DNA from: Lepturacanthus savala
Lineage: Eukaryota; Chordata; Actinopteri; Scombriformes; Trichiuridae
Assembly (NCBI GenBank): GCA_030544235.1
Contig: CM060465.1
Span: 14,641,988 to 14,705,987 of the forward strand
Reading direction: 5' to 3'
DNA length: 64,000 nucleotides
The notes beneath the pieces are model-generated. The model ran no database searches, was not told where the DNA came from, and saw only the letters and a program-made list of their open reading frames with translations. The stretch's first letter is position 1, and every line of letters starts with the position of its first letter. A program made the translations under genes and the position numbers. Shown here one piece after another: positions 50,466 to 63,577 of this stretch.

Positions 50466-50720
50466 AGGGGCGATTCCAGGATCAGAGGTTTATGGGTGCT
50501 GAGCACCCAGAGAGCTGCACAGCCAAGAAAGATAAATGTTTGTACATTTTAAAGCAATGTTATTCTCACATTTGTAAATGAAATTCATCACATTTTTGGG
50601 GGGAAAGTCTATCACTAAACCATCAAATCTGATGGATGTTATTTAAATACTGAGCCACAGCAAAAGAGGCTTGGGTTCCCAAAACTGGGCTAGAAACAGC
50701 TATCCTTATCCTCAAATTTT
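50466..50720. mobile_element. hAT-like non-autonomous repeat, copy 2
   Basis: Begins caggggcgattccaggatca and is collinear with 33247-33480. It lacks an open frame. The right boundary is uncertain. Confidence 0.6.
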
Positions 50721-52486
50721 TTCTAGCTCTTATTTGAAAGTCTGTTTTTTTATTCTGTAAATGTTTTTTTCTGTTTCCATATTGTATCTGTGCGATCCAT
50801 CTTCCTCCTTTCATGCAGTGTGGTATGTCTGAAGGGTGGTGGGCACATTAATCAGTTTGTAGATTTATCTTTATTACAGTGTACTGTAGCTTGTACTGAT
50901 ATCAGTATCTGTTCTGTCTGTGATAGAATCTCCCCGCAGTAAGTAGCCTGCCTAATTAGTAGATAATAAACTCCTATTTGTGTTCTAATCTATGCTGTAG
51001 TCAGTTGTTGAAGCGTCTTACCATCATAACCATCTGCATACTGTAAAATAGAAGGTGTTTGTTTGGATTTAAGCAGGGTTTAAGGCTACAGCTTCTTCTG
51101 GGGAACACCAGCTTCAGCCGCTCTATCACAGGGGCCTTCTCCAGATTATACTGGCCTGGCATTGTTCAGAGTAGACAGCAAATAATGGCCTTGGTAGACA
51201 GCAGCAGACCCCATTTAAACACACAGGATGTTCCAGGTGCTGCAAACCATCTCAATACCAACAGGTGAATAAACTGCTTGATGATAGAAGCAGTGGAATT
51301 TGACACATTTCACTTTAACTCCACCCACACCTCAGCTATGCTGTGCTCATCCCATAATATGATTCTTCTAAATGGGATGTCATTGTAAAGAAAATGAACA
51401 AGCTTTCCTGTGGTATAGGCCGCACTTTTTTCTATATTATAGCTCAGAAAATATTAATTAAGATTAAAAAGAGGTTGAAAGTTGAGTGCAAAGGTTAATA
51501 GTGGCAGTTTGGTTGATATTTTAAATACATTTATAGAAATAAAGGTATTTTATTGGAAGAATTTGATCTTTTTATTTTAAGATTACTGCATCTTTAAAAA
51601 TGAATAGATTTGATATTATACAACATGAGAGTCATTTTCTCTGAGTAAATGTGTGATCCCACTTTGTTTGGTACTCAAATGGCTTAAGGAGAGACAGCAG
51701 AGCCAGCGATAAGTCATAACAGGTCTATAAATAGCCTGTGAGAGTGTGTGGTCAGGTTTGTGAGCAGCAATAGTGAGGGTAAATGTCATGGAAATGTGAC
51801 ACTTAAAAACCAATAAATACAACTTCAGGTTATTTAAGTATATTATATTATCATTTCATATACAATGTACATAATATACATTTTGTACAGTTAATTTTTT
51901 TCATGGCTAATGTAAATTATTATTATGTTGTGTGCAGAATTGTATGTTATGTTATTTATACTATTGACTTTTATTGCATTTATAACACAGAAATGATTAT
52001 GTGAAAAGTAATCATTACATTAACAGCTGGGACTGGCCCCACTGAAAACTTCAAATAAATTCCTTTTTAAATATTTAAATATTTTTTTTTTATTTTACAA
52101 CCTCAATTTGATTGGTTGTCCACTCATTTACTCCAAGGCAACAGCCAATCAGAACTGGCTCAACCCTGTCCTAATTAACATAGAAAATGTTTCTGATTTC
52201 ATAAATTGATTTTAAATAAAACCAAATCTGTTTTTGTTGTTCAACGTTGTTTTTTGTTATTTATTCATCCATTGTTGTAACTGTTTGCCTAGAAATTGTA
52301 AATGCCACCTTTGCCTCATTAACAATTCAGCAGTCTTAATTACTAGTGCTCTGTGAAAACGTTTTCAAACTTGTCTTTAGATTTTCCAGCTAGGATTCTG
52401 GGAAAACCTGAGGGAAGGTGGGCGTACAGCAATACTATAAAATGCATCTACTTGAATATTAAACATGATTATATCCTATATAACAG

Positions 52487-52492
52487 TTTATT
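52487..52492 (-). terminator. pkm: polyadenylation signal of pkm
   Basis: AATAAA on the minus strand (tttatt on plus), about 475 bp after the pkm stop. That gives a 3' UTR of ordinary size. Confidence 0.55.
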
Positions 52493-52967
52493 GTTACAGT
52501 GATCACAAGAGAAACAAAGTTGATCCATGAGTTGCTTTTTAATGGATGGAAACATCCATCAAATATAGTACACATTCTTCACTTGTTCATCCCCAACACC
52601 AAGACATCAAAAGGACTGTTAAATAAGGAACTGACAAACATGTATTTGCAGCCTAGTTAACAGTGAATGCAGAGGAACACTTATCTCCACTTTGCACAAC
52701 ATGCAAACACAATAGGGCACACCCATGACTGTCGAGTTTCCAGTAAAACATTCGGTCTCTGGCAACAGGAGTTAGACAATAAATTGCACATATGGGCGAC
52801 AGGAATCATGGAGTTACGGCCTGTGAAAGACATCATCAAAAGTCCTTTTTTTGATTGTTTTTTTTGACTCTGTTGGTTTACGAAGGTCAGAAAAGAAAAG
52901 TCCAACAGAGTGGGTAGGTAAGTTAGAAGAGAGGGGAGGGGAAGTTGTTGTTCATGTCCTTCGAAGT

Positions 52968-55900
52968 TCAAGGCACCAGAACAACTCTCATGGTGTTGGT
53001 GTAACCGGAGCCTGGGCGCCAGCCGGTCACAACGATGGCCACATCACCAGACTTGAAGAACTTGCGGTGCTTGCCTATGGATTGATAACAGAACGGCTTC
53101 AGTATTTAAAAAAGCAATTCACATAATCTTGCATTTTCTCCTGACATTTCCCTTCACAGGTATAAATCGTCTAATTTAAGAACAAATCGAAAAAAAAAAA
53201 ACCCTCAAACACTCACCAACTTCCAGGGCAAAGTTCACACGCAGGTCAACGTCCTCAGCCCAGACATCGTTGGCGGGCTTGGTGTAGAGCACGGGGTAGA
53301 TACCGCGGTACAGGTGAGCCTGGCGGGCGGTCTGGCCACAGCGGGTCACAGCGATGATGGGAGCACGGGGCCTGTACTTCGACAGCATGTGAGCAGACCT
53401 GCGGGTGACGGGTACAGATGATTAAAAAAAGAGAAAATATGCCATTATCATTAAAACATGCTCTAAGTGCAGAGTAGAGTGTGTAGCATCTAGTGGCAAA
53501 GTTGTAGTTTGCATCAACTGAGAACCCCATGCATGTAGGAGAACCAGGTGTTTGGTTTGCCCGTTACAGGCTACTGTAGAAACATGGCGGCGTAACATGG
53601 TGGGTTTTGTGGAGGGAGACGTATTCTTATTATATAGTAATTAAAATAAAATAACACATACTTTATTAATTTCTACAAAGTCTGTTCCACTACATTCTGC
53701 TAAATCTAATCTACATTTTATATCTTAAGCTGCAACACCAGATTTTTGACCACTTCATGGCTGCAGAAACAAGTTGTAAACTGCAACTAACAACTCATCA
53801 ATTAACCTAATTAATCACCTTATCATTGCAGCTCTATTGTAAACATAAGTTGATATGGTGAACCTTTTATACATTTAGCAGATGCACAGCAACATTTTCA
53901 TTCAAATGGAGTTGGGTGTGTATCAAGCCCAACATTCACAGTTTTGTTCTTTTGTGTGGTTTAGTGCTCTGGTTCAGTCTCAGTTTGTGAGATGTTTAGT
54001 GCTAGACAGCTAAAAAAAAAAAAAGTAAAGTTGTGGGAAATAAAAAATCACGTGTAAAAGGAAAATTGAGCCTGCTGATAATTCTCTAGATTTATCACAA
54101 GCGACTCATTTCACAAATAGTAATGTAATCCATTGTTCATATTAATTAGAGCCACTTTAATTATACCATTATCGTTATGAAATCTGTGCAGCTGACAGCA
54201 TCACATGTTGAGAGGATGAACACCCAAACAGAGAGAAATGATCAGGGAGTTAAAATTAACTCATTTAAAATGTCAGGGTTCATATCCCAAAAGGTCAGAT
54301 GGAGCACAGATTGTGAGCGCAGTGAAAGTTGGCACATGTCATATCAGGCAGCAGCTTCTGTTTGAGAGGGAGTGGAGGCGGAGGGAAAAATGAGATAATG
54401 CGGCGGTTCCTTCGCTTACAGTGGCTGCCTTGCCTATTATGGCTCAGAGCTTCACAAAGGGGATTTTTCAGAGGGGTTGTAGATTCTCACCTGCCGGACT
54501 TGGTGAGCACGATGATGGCGCTGGCGCAGCACTTGAAGGAGGCCTCCACGGCTCCGATGGCGACAGACTCTGTGGGGTCACGGGTCAGGTGAGAGGTGCG
54601 GCGCAGCTCCTCAAACATCTGCCTGTGGAACATGGCGGCCTCAGCCTCACGGGCAATCTGGACGTGGAGAGGAGGAACAAAAAAAAAAAAACAGAAATGA
54701 GAAGATGACAGCTGTGCCGGGCTGCAGTCACGTGCCACATGTTTAAACTCCAGGAGTTAGTTTTAAAGGACAGTTAAGCTGAGTGCAGAGGTCTTCATAC
54801 CTGAAAGAACACTGAGACATGAAGCTAAACAACAGCGGCGGCCATGATGTCCGGGCGGGGACTGTTGCTGTGCACCGCAGATCCTCAGACACATGCTAAT
54901 TGAGCAATATGATCACACAGTTAAAGCACAATGCAAAGAGACAAGAGGAGAAGTTGTTTGGTAGCAGATGGACGGAGGGAGGGGATGGTGCATCAGGGAT
55001 ACACAAAGCAAGTTGAACAAATACTAAACAAGCGGTTAGTAAAACCCAGTGATGTGCAAACAATGTGGAAGCTACTGCATAATCTAGAAAATGTAACTGA
55101 CAACACCACAGATTCTATAGCAGAGTGTATATATTTTTTATGTTATTTACTGTTTCAATACTACACATTGAATCTGAATGTGTTTGACGTTCCTGATCTG
55201 GAAAAACACTGAAGATATATGGAACTGATAGTATGCACATGAATGCACCACACCACACACCAAGTGTTAAGGGGCTTTCATACTGATAATTCACATTTTT
55301 TTTTACAGACTCAACCACACACACACAGAAGAGATGGGACTGGATTTATCGGAGCTGGTGCAGTAAAACAGGCTAAAAAACCCTGGTATGGTCCTTTAAA
55401 CTAGCATGAAAGATGCATATATTATTCACACATGTATACTGAACATGATCTTCTTAGGAACTATGTCCAGTCTTTGACTTACCATGTGCTGTGTGCGCAC
55501 GGCCTCCAGAGGGTAGTCTCCCTTGGCGGTTTCACCGCTCAGCATGATGCAGTCGTTGCCGTCCAGCACAGCGTTGGCAACATCACTGGCTTCAGCACGA
55601 GTAGGGCGGGGTTTCTTGACCATGCTCTCCAGCATCTGAACAAAGCACTCTGTGTCATTTCACGTCACAGAAACATACTTTGATTTTAAAAGTAACTTTT
55701 CTGCATTTTCAGTTCCCCTACAGATGTCCCGGACCTGTGTGGCGCAGGTGATGGGCTTGCCGATCCTGTTGCACTTGCCAGTCATCATCTTCTGGGCGAG
55801 GAAGACCTTCTCTGTTGGGATTTCAATTCCCAGGTCTCCACGGGCAACCATGATGCCGTCGCTAGCCTCCAGGATCTCATCGAACCTATCAGACAGACAG

Positions 55901-58291
55901 AAAATTAAGCATTCTAACACTCATCAGGAGGTTCAGATGCATGTTCAGTGGTCATCCTCCCACCTGCGCACGCCCTCGTGGTTCTCCAGCTTGCTGATGA
56001 TCTTAATGTTTTTGCCTTTCTCGCCCAGTGCTTTCCTGACAGCCTGAACATCAGCCGCCTTGCGGATGAAGGAAGCGAAGACCATGTCGACGCCCTGCTC
56101 CACGCCGAATGCCAGGTCCTGAAGGTCCTTCTCGGACAGTGCGGGGAGGTCGACAGCTGCTCCGGGCAGGTTAACACCCTTCTTGCTGCCCAGCATACCG
56201 CCGTTCTCGATCTCGCACATCAAGTAGTCGTTGCCTTTGGATGCATGGAACGAACAGAAGCTTTATTCCACCCCGCCCGGCAGAAAGCTGAATTGCAAAA
56301 ACCTGCAAACACTCGACTGCCCGGTAGTGCTTACCGACTTCTTTGACCTTGAGGGACATCAGACCATCATCAATGTAGATGTGGCTTCCCATCTGCACAA
56401 CCTTGGTGATGTTCTTGTAGTCGAGCCACAGCACCTTCTCGTCACATTTTTCCATGTACTGGTTATCGAGTGTGAGCTTGATGGTCTCACCCTTCTTCAG
56501 CTCGACCTCGGCGGTACCACTCTAAGAAAACCCAACAGAGAATATGCCAATCTTTTAGGTTGAAAATCTCTGCAGCAGACATTCAGTTGCCAGTGGTCAG
56601 TATGGTTCTCTAATAAATGGCTCCATTGTGACAATTTGGTAAAAACTCACGCCCTTGATCAGTCCGGTCCTGATTTCTGGTCCCTTGGTGTCCAGAGCAA
56701 TGGCCACTGGTCTGTAATTGACAGAGCCTGCCACAAAGCTCTCTGTGGCATCACGGACATTCTTGATGGTCTCAGCATGGTACTGCATAACGTGGAGGGT
56801 TAAAAAAAAACATTGAAAAAAAAAAATCAGTATATGTAATTACAATTACACCTGTGAACTGTAACAGTTCATGATTAGAAGTTATTTAAAGGTGTCAACA
56901 CATTCAATAGTAAAATAAAATGAGTTTAACAGCTGGGGGATAGACACCACGGCAGCACTAGTTACATGTTGTAAGTCTTGAATAACAACTGCAAGACATA
57001 TTTAGCACATGACATTGTTAACTTTCACTGTACATAAATAGCTTCATGAGGTATGAAGTTCAGGCTGTATGGCAGCACACTTGTTACTTGTTAACAGTTG
57101 TTAAAAAATATCAGCATATGCACAAATCCAGAAAAACAAATGAAATAGTACCGAGTAATATCTTCAGTAATAATGAACTCTTGTTCCATTACATGCCTGA
57201 TTCTCATACTGTTGTTGTCAAGCCGTCTCTCAGAGTAGATCTATTTATAGCCATACGACCTCTGACGTACCAATGGGACAGATGTCAAGTACTGTGTTTT
57301 TCCCCTCTTACAATAACCTATACATTAATTTTACTGCAGTTTCCTGGACTCAAGATAACACATTTGCTAAACTATTGCGCCACCGCAAAGCGAATCAAAA
57401 AGTCACTCTGAGAGTTGTGTTACACTGCAACAAAAGTCACTGCCATTAACCTTTGAAGGGTATCAACCTAAATATCAGCCATGGGGGTCATCCTGTGACC
57501 GGACAGTCCACTCAGATGACAGGGAAAAAGGTAAAGAGGCATGACTTTTAAAGGCGAGAGATCAGCAGTTTAAGGTCAGCCATGATGCAGTTGGTTTGCC
57601 AGATCACAAGCTACAACACAAACCCAGCACTGAAGGGGGCAAGTACCAGCTAATAGATCACATTACAGCCACAGACTCGGGCACAAGAGTAATGTCACGC
57701 TGACTGCTGCAGCTGTAAAGGGGATATCAGCACTGAATCACTAGCAGAGGGCAAAGAAACTGCCCCTGTGTGGCTCTGTCTCACTTCAAACTCTCAGGCA
57801 TGTGGCATTTCTATGCTTCTATCCAGTTACGAAGTTTGTGGGAAGTGCAACAAGCTAAAAAGTTTATGTGACAATCTAATGTGGTTAAAATTTGAACATC
57901 CTTTGCTCACTTCATGTGTGCCATGAGAGAAGTTCATTCTTGCAATGTTCATCCCAGACTTGATCATTTCCTTGGCCATGTCCACAGATCGGGAGGCAGG
58001 TCCTGCAATCAGGACAGATCAATTACAAAAAAAAAAAAAGACCCCAGGCTAAATAAGGCATGGGGAAAGGGGAGGGGGGGGTCATGTGTATGTTTCATTA
58101 TCTTTGGTATCTGACAACAGGCTTTGGGAATGTGTCTGACCGATTGTGCAAATGATGCCGGTGTTGCGAGACACAGCCGGTTCGGAGTCGATGTCCAGCA
58201 GGCACATGTGCTCGATGAACGTGTCGGCCATGGCAGCATGCATCTGCTGGTTGTGGATGATGGAAGAACCCATATCCTTTGGCTTAGACAT
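52968..58291 (-). CDS. pkm: pyruvate kinase PKM (10 coding exons, M2-like)
   Basis: Last step of glycolysis: phosphoenolpyruvate plus ADP to pyruvate plus ATP, cytosolic tetramer. Coding exons: 58291-58141, 58002-57911, 56782-56651, 56521-56335, 56234-55964, 55885-55735, 55635-55483, 54657-54491, 53398-53217, 53074-52968. They total 1593 nt, giving 530 aa (human 531). Visible family motifs are [44 protein letters not shown] and [19 protein letters not shown]. The phosphate-loop [10 protein letters not shown] and the C-terminal [14 protein letters not shown] are also present. The exon at 54657-54491 is the one that mammals carry as an M1/M2 pair. Its [15 protein letters not shown] end keeps the Lys (432 here, 433 in human M2) tied to fructose-1,6-bisphosphate activation. 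The residues AMFHRQ in the same exon are M1-like. No second copy was seen. Which teleost duplicate (a or b) this is was not determined. Confidence 0.95.
53480..53735. repeat. interspersed repeat, copy 2 (related to 18866-19110)
   Basis: Lies in the pkm intron between coding exons 8 and 9. It shares ordered blocks with the nptn intron copy: gtgtgtagcatctagtggc, aacatggtgggtt, a tctgttccactacattctgc region and ctaaatct. It is not coding. Confidence 0.5.
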
Positions 58292-59752
58292 GACTGGATC
58301 TGTGTCTGCAGGAAAAGTCCTACGGAGAATGGGAAAAGAGAAAGAGGGCATTGGTTATCACCTGATGAGGGTCATATTGAAGAGTGTTTTTGTTACCTCA
58401 TCTGAACAGTGACACAATGGTCCCTGAAATTACAACCAAGCAGTCGTAAGAATTATCACAGAAACATTCCTATTCGACGGGTACGGACAGTAAATCAGTA
58501 ACGCCGGAGGATGGAAAAGTACACACGTATATTAAGATGTGACCTGTCCCTGGATTAATTTTAAGTCTCTACCAGTGGAGAGAAGCTGTGCGAGCTGAAC
58601 GAACAGCCTGTACAAAAACCAACAACGACAGCATCTGCGTGCCTGACTGCACTCTACCCCACATTCCAGCGGGAGTTTATGTGGAGCCGAAGAAGAGGAG
58701 CTGGTCACTTTTGACAGAGGCTAAAGGTGATTCGCATGCACACATAGAATATCTCCAGGAACTCAATGAGGGGGCTGAAAAATCATGATTTATGCCGCCT
58801 GTAAGGCACAGCACTGGTTGAGAATCCACCCACGGCACATTAAAAGGACAAAAGCAGAGTTATTAGAATTCAGTTCACACATCACTACAGTAGAGGTATG
58901 CAACATGCATGACAAATGTGTGGTCAGACGGTGCTTTGAAACACAGACACCATCGTGGCCCCCAGCGTTAACCTAAAATAACAGAGTCTGTGCTGGGTGT
59001 AAAAACATCTCACCAGAAAAAAATTAACATATCTGATGGAAAATGAGGAAAGAAGCATCATATTTCAATGATCAGAGTGATGTTTCTTTTAATTCATTTC
59101 TAACCATGAGAGAAATCAAAGGTACTTCAACACTATTATGTAATTACTGTTACAACTAATAAAGTTAAAGACTGTAATAGATTACAGACTGACAGGTCTT
59201 TTATTAGGGTACTGTTTCTTTAATTGTGGTAGAAAAGTTGCTAGAAACAAGCAGCTGTCAGTAGAATACTTTTATCTACCTATAATTCAACCACTAAAGA
59301 CACCTGATTAAGTGTCTAAGTTTTTATTTTAATAAAATTATATTAAAATTGAATAATCAGAAGCACAAGAAACAGGACAAAATAAAAAGATAAAATAAAT
59401 AAATAAATCAAAGTCAGAAAGTTCTATAAAGTAGCTGGGCTACTTTACCCTAAAATGTTCAAAACTCATCGTGCAATTAGTAGAAACAGTTGGCTATATT
59501 TGAATTATAATGTGCATTCTTTTCCATGTATTCATGCATACAGAAATAAATAACATGAAAGTAACATGAAAATAATCATGAATATAATAATAAAGAGTGG
59601 TTTAAATATTTTTGAAGAATAAGAGTTTTATCTGTAATTGAAATGACTTTTTTAAAATCGTGAAAGTAAATGATAACCTGATTTAAATGTTAATAAATTC
59701 ATTTAAAAGTGCACTCTCAGTCACAGGGTTGAATCTGCTGCGTCTTACTCAC

Positions 59753-59790
59753 CTATACTGGGTGAACTTTGCAGGGACCAGAGCTCCGCT
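59753..59790 (-). promoter_or_regulatory. pkm: likely non-coding first exon of pkm
   Basis: On the minus strand a consensus donor (atag|gtgagt) ends an exon at 59753. The matching acceptor before the ATG is at 58319 (ccgtag) or 58305 (cctgcag). A TATA-like aatataa lies at about 59811-59817 (minus strand), placing transcription start near 59785. Inferred from signals only. Confidence 0.5.
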
Positions 59791-59810
59791 GAGTCTCTTA
59801 GAGCGACGGG

Positions 59811-59817
59811 TTATATT
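59811..59817 (-). promoter_or_regulatory. pkm: TATA-like box upstream of pkm
   Basis: Minus-strand aatataa, followed about 30 bp later by the proposed first exon. It is surrounded by CG-containing sequence, in contrast to the AT-rich DNA beyond 59920. Confidence 0.4.
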
Positions 59818-59919
59818 CCCTCCGACTAACCGGAACTACTTTCCTATGTGAACAACGCCCGCTGACTGAGGAAATAGGGCCGGGCGGTTCAATTGATATT
59901 AACTATTTGTACACCACGA

Positions 59920-62040
59920 TAAACCTATATTTATAACACGGAAGTTGTTCACGAAACTTAATTACAAAATTAATCTCATCTTTACAGACAAAAGCAAAAA
60001 CAATACTGGAGGAAGGATACTGTGCAGGTGCAGGTGTTGTTCGCCCGCCCAATCACAAAGCGTTCGCTGGTAGGATACTTAAACTTGAGCCACTTTAACT
60101 TAGACCCGAGACTATGAATCACAAATAAGACTGTGAATAAAAAATAAATTGTCACATTCTGGTTAATATTTATTTATAATTTTTAAAAATTGTTTTTAAA
60201 TAAATTGTTTAGCCGTTTTTCTCGTTACTAGACCGTGTTATTATTTTTCTTAAAGCATAAATATTGTATATTATTATTATAGATTAGAACTGATCAAATG
60301 TAAATGGGATCTTTTGCACTTTTACAATAAAATAAAAAAAAGAAAAAGATAAATGCTCACTTCAAGTTGATCCATCCATATTGTATAGCAATAAAAGAAC
60401 AACGCATTTTCATAATGTACAGAAATGCACACATATATTTAATATAATGACATCTTGTCCAGCATTTAATTTTTCACTTAATAAAAGTTCAATAAAAGTT
60501 GACACTTCTCATGCGAAAACTCAATTATTATTTAATTGTCCTCACATATAACCTGAACCCTTAAACAACCTCTGCAACTATTACAGCTTTTTAAATATTG
60601 TCCTGACTGCTAGAAAAATTGTCTGTTTGAAATTGTAAATTTTCTTTACTTTTGGGGACAGAATCACACAAACAAACATATTTGGTCCCTTTAAATCTTC
60701 AGTACAATCTGAAGATCATTATTAGTACAATCTTGTCATTATTATTATTATTATAATTATTATTATTAATAATAATTTATTTTACTTTCCTGTTGTTTAA
60801 TACATATGATTTTTGTTTCTATTTCCTTCTCTCTTTTTTGTTTTTACATTTTTATTAAGTTATTTTACATTTTTTAAACATTTTTTCTTCAAAATTTTTC
60901 TGACTAATACAATAAGATGTCAGAGCTGAGAAAAACTGAGAAATCATTTCTTTTACATGTGTCTTTTTTAATGTCTTATAATCTCTTAATCTCAAACTAT
61001 AACTTTAGGTTGTTTTATGAGCTCAGCAGGGGGTGGGATTGCCTTCACCCAGCATCACATCACCGAGGAGATTCATAAATTAGACAGAAAGTGCAACCAA
61101 GCTGAAAATTACAGTAAAGTGGAGGCTATGACAGATGTCCAGCAGATCAGTCTGAAGCAACAATCACTGCTTCTTTATTCAGTGGGGATGCAAGGTCAGT
61201 ATCGACCTGCAAATGTGTAACACAGATATACCGGGACATGCAGGACACTGTTTCAACAGTAAAACATGTCACACCAAAAATAGTGTGTAGTATATAGTAG
61301 ATATATGCCAGACATGTAAGCCACAGCATACTTCTTGACTTTCTGTCATGGTATATTATGAAGGAAGTATTTTTAGCCAAAGCCTGCCAGGCACATATGC
61401 CAGGCATTGCTGAGGAACATACTGTTCTGCACCATAAATCTGGTACCATGTATGTACAACATGGATGCACTTCCCGTGTTATTTAATACAACCAAACTGC
61501 TGCCTCAGCTCTGCTCAGTAATGCAATCATTTTATCCATTGATACAAGCAGTGCATCTTGTTAATGTTGTGTATGTATGTTTGTATGATCCTCTTTCAGA
61601 TGTGTGGGATTGTGTACATCCTTCATATTCTAGCAGCCATATAATATAAACATTAGGTGTCACAGGGTGTAACTATAAGCTTGCACCTGCTTATCTGCTG
61701 CATATGCATTGTGGTACGAGCCAAGTTGTGCTCTTAATGAGGCAGTTTGAATTAACTAACCCGACTGACCTGAATGTTCTAAATCTTTAAGGTAAAGAAG
61801 AAAAAACTGACCTTGAATATGTGGTGATTGCTGAAGTTTTAAAACAACCAAAAATATGTAGGAATAAAACATGTCTATTTACATTTCATGTTGTTTTAAG
61901 TTTACAATAAAAGGGGGAATATATCATCTTAGAGGCGTCATTTTTAACATATGGGTCGTGTGAGGTTTCAGAATTCAGAAATTGGACTCCCAGCTGACTT
62001 TCATCCTCCCTGCTTCCATGTAGGGATAATGTAAAACCAG
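59920..62040. other. intergenic region, no gene recognised
   Basis: AT-rich DNA upstream of pkm, including an imperfect (ATT)n run at about 60735-60778. Small frames around 61017-61650 show no domain, signal or splice support. Confidence 0.6.
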
Positions 62041-62057
62041 TGACCCTTCCCACTAAG

Positions 62058-62256
62058 GCAGGGATCATAAACTCTGCTCCTGGTGGGCTACTGTCCTGTG
62101 GCTTTAGGACTTTAACCCATTTCAACACACCAGATTTTAATTACATGCTAGCTACTTCATAACGTGTTTATAATTGGAATCAGGTGTGGTGGAGAAGGAG
62201 GAGTCCTAAAATATGTAGGACAGTAGCACTCCAGTAGCAGAGTTGGTGATCCCTGC
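62058..62256. mobile_element. MITE-like element with long imperfect inverted ends
   Basis: Starts gcagggatcataaactctgc and ends agttggtgatccctgc. The two halves are imperfect reverse complements: ctactgtcctgtggctttag against cctaaaatatgtaggacagtag, and caacacaccagatttt against aatcaggtgtggtg. This is a known style of teleost foldback repeat. No coding sequence. Confidence 0.6.
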
Positions 62257-62665
62257 ACCAAGGGAACATGTGGACCCAAATTGCACCAGCAAATATACCC
62301 CCACAGCGTAACGAGGCCACCGGATCCCCTCACTGTAGGGGTCAGGCATTCAAGCCTGAACAGTGATGTATGCCACAGCCACTGGAACACTTGACGACAC
62401 TGTGATGGCTCAGCAATCTTTATGTCTGAAACTCCTGTCCTCCATCCACTCCCCAAAGTGTCAACCCTCTCCACATAACGTCACTTAGAGAAATCTTTCC
62501 TTCTTGCAATGTGAATCGACCGTGCCTGCTCAGCATGATTATACATGCCACAGACCAGGACTGGATGTTAATTGCTTAATTATAACCATGCAGTGCACCT
62601 GTGTGGAAGCATCTGCATTCGTTAAGTATCACCACTCATTTATTCAGGTTTTTCTATTAATTTGT
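62257..62665. repeat. decayed teleost interspersed repeat
   Basis: Blocks such as aagggaacatgtggacccaa, caccggatcccctcactgta, gaccgtgcctgctcagcatg and atgcagtgcacctgtgtgga recur in fish genomes. It lies directly next to the foldback element, so one may have inserted into the other. It is not coding. Confidence 0.5.
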
Positions 62666-63577
62666 CACCAGTCTATATGTAAAACCTGGCCTGAAGCCGC
62701 AGAAAAATAGCTGCTACCAGGTTTTTAGTTTAAAGGAGGGTTAAAGGGTTAAAATATAAATACATGTTGACCTTGGAGTCCACTTCCACTGAGTGTACAC
62801 ATAGTTGTTACAGATTCACCTTACAGGAGCACACAAATCATTGCATTGATGACTCAGGAAAAGAATGAATTCTGTGACCTGTACTACATAACACACTGCA
62901 GTAGATATTAATGGAACCATACGGGTAAAAAAAAGAGTTGCACTATTTATCTCACCTGGTTTGAACAAAATCATTCATTTTATATATTGATTTAACTGAC
63001 CATTCTTATATTTGACTTTTTTTTCATTTGTGCTTTTAATGAATACTATATCCTCTACCAATGCATCGCACAAATGAAACTAAAACATCAAGCAGCAACA
63101 AGCAGCTTTATGAACAACCCCAGACAACAACCAAAAATGATAAAATTCCATTCCAGTTTGATTTTATTGCATACTGTATGCAGGGCAAAGAAAACATACT
63201 AAGACTATATACTGTAATTATTATGTAATGTATATGTGTATAGTTACGTAGTTTGGAATAGGGACATAAAGCCTGTGTATAAGCATCTCTCTTAACAACA
63301 GCTCCCTCTTGTGAGTGATGGGTTGAAGTGTCTTATGTTTTTTTTTTTTTTTTGAAGAGTATCTGCTTGATGACCACCTGCAGAACCATGGAACTGCTCT
63401 AATATCTCCAATTAATTTTTATTTAGTTTACAGTTTTATTTTACTTATCAAGTGTCATGTGACTGTGATGTAGTTTGTCTATATCCTAACGTTAATTATG
63501 AGGCTTCACCTGCCTCGGCACCTCAAATTCTAATGTCAGAGTCACAGGGCTCTGTACCACATGGTCAATTTGAATCA

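Larger units (their letters stand above)
48140..52470. other. intergenic region between hcn4 and pkm
   Basis: The two genes converge on this stretch. It contains the microsatellite at 49364-49415, a (CTG)n run and the hAT-like repeat at 50466-50720. No protein-coding gene or RNA gene was recognised. Confidence 0.6.

Noticed and set aside
51059..51268. 69-codon plus-strand frame
   Set aside because: No known family, no splice sites around it, and a length expected by chance.
54660..55480. Possible M1-type pkm exon between coding exons 7 and 8
   Set aside because: Read on the minus strand, this interval shows nothing resembling the AREAEA or KSGR/ESGR blocks between an acceptor and a donor.
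55948..56346. 132-codon plus-strand frame
   Set aside because: Antisense to pkm coding exon 5 and the intron beside it.
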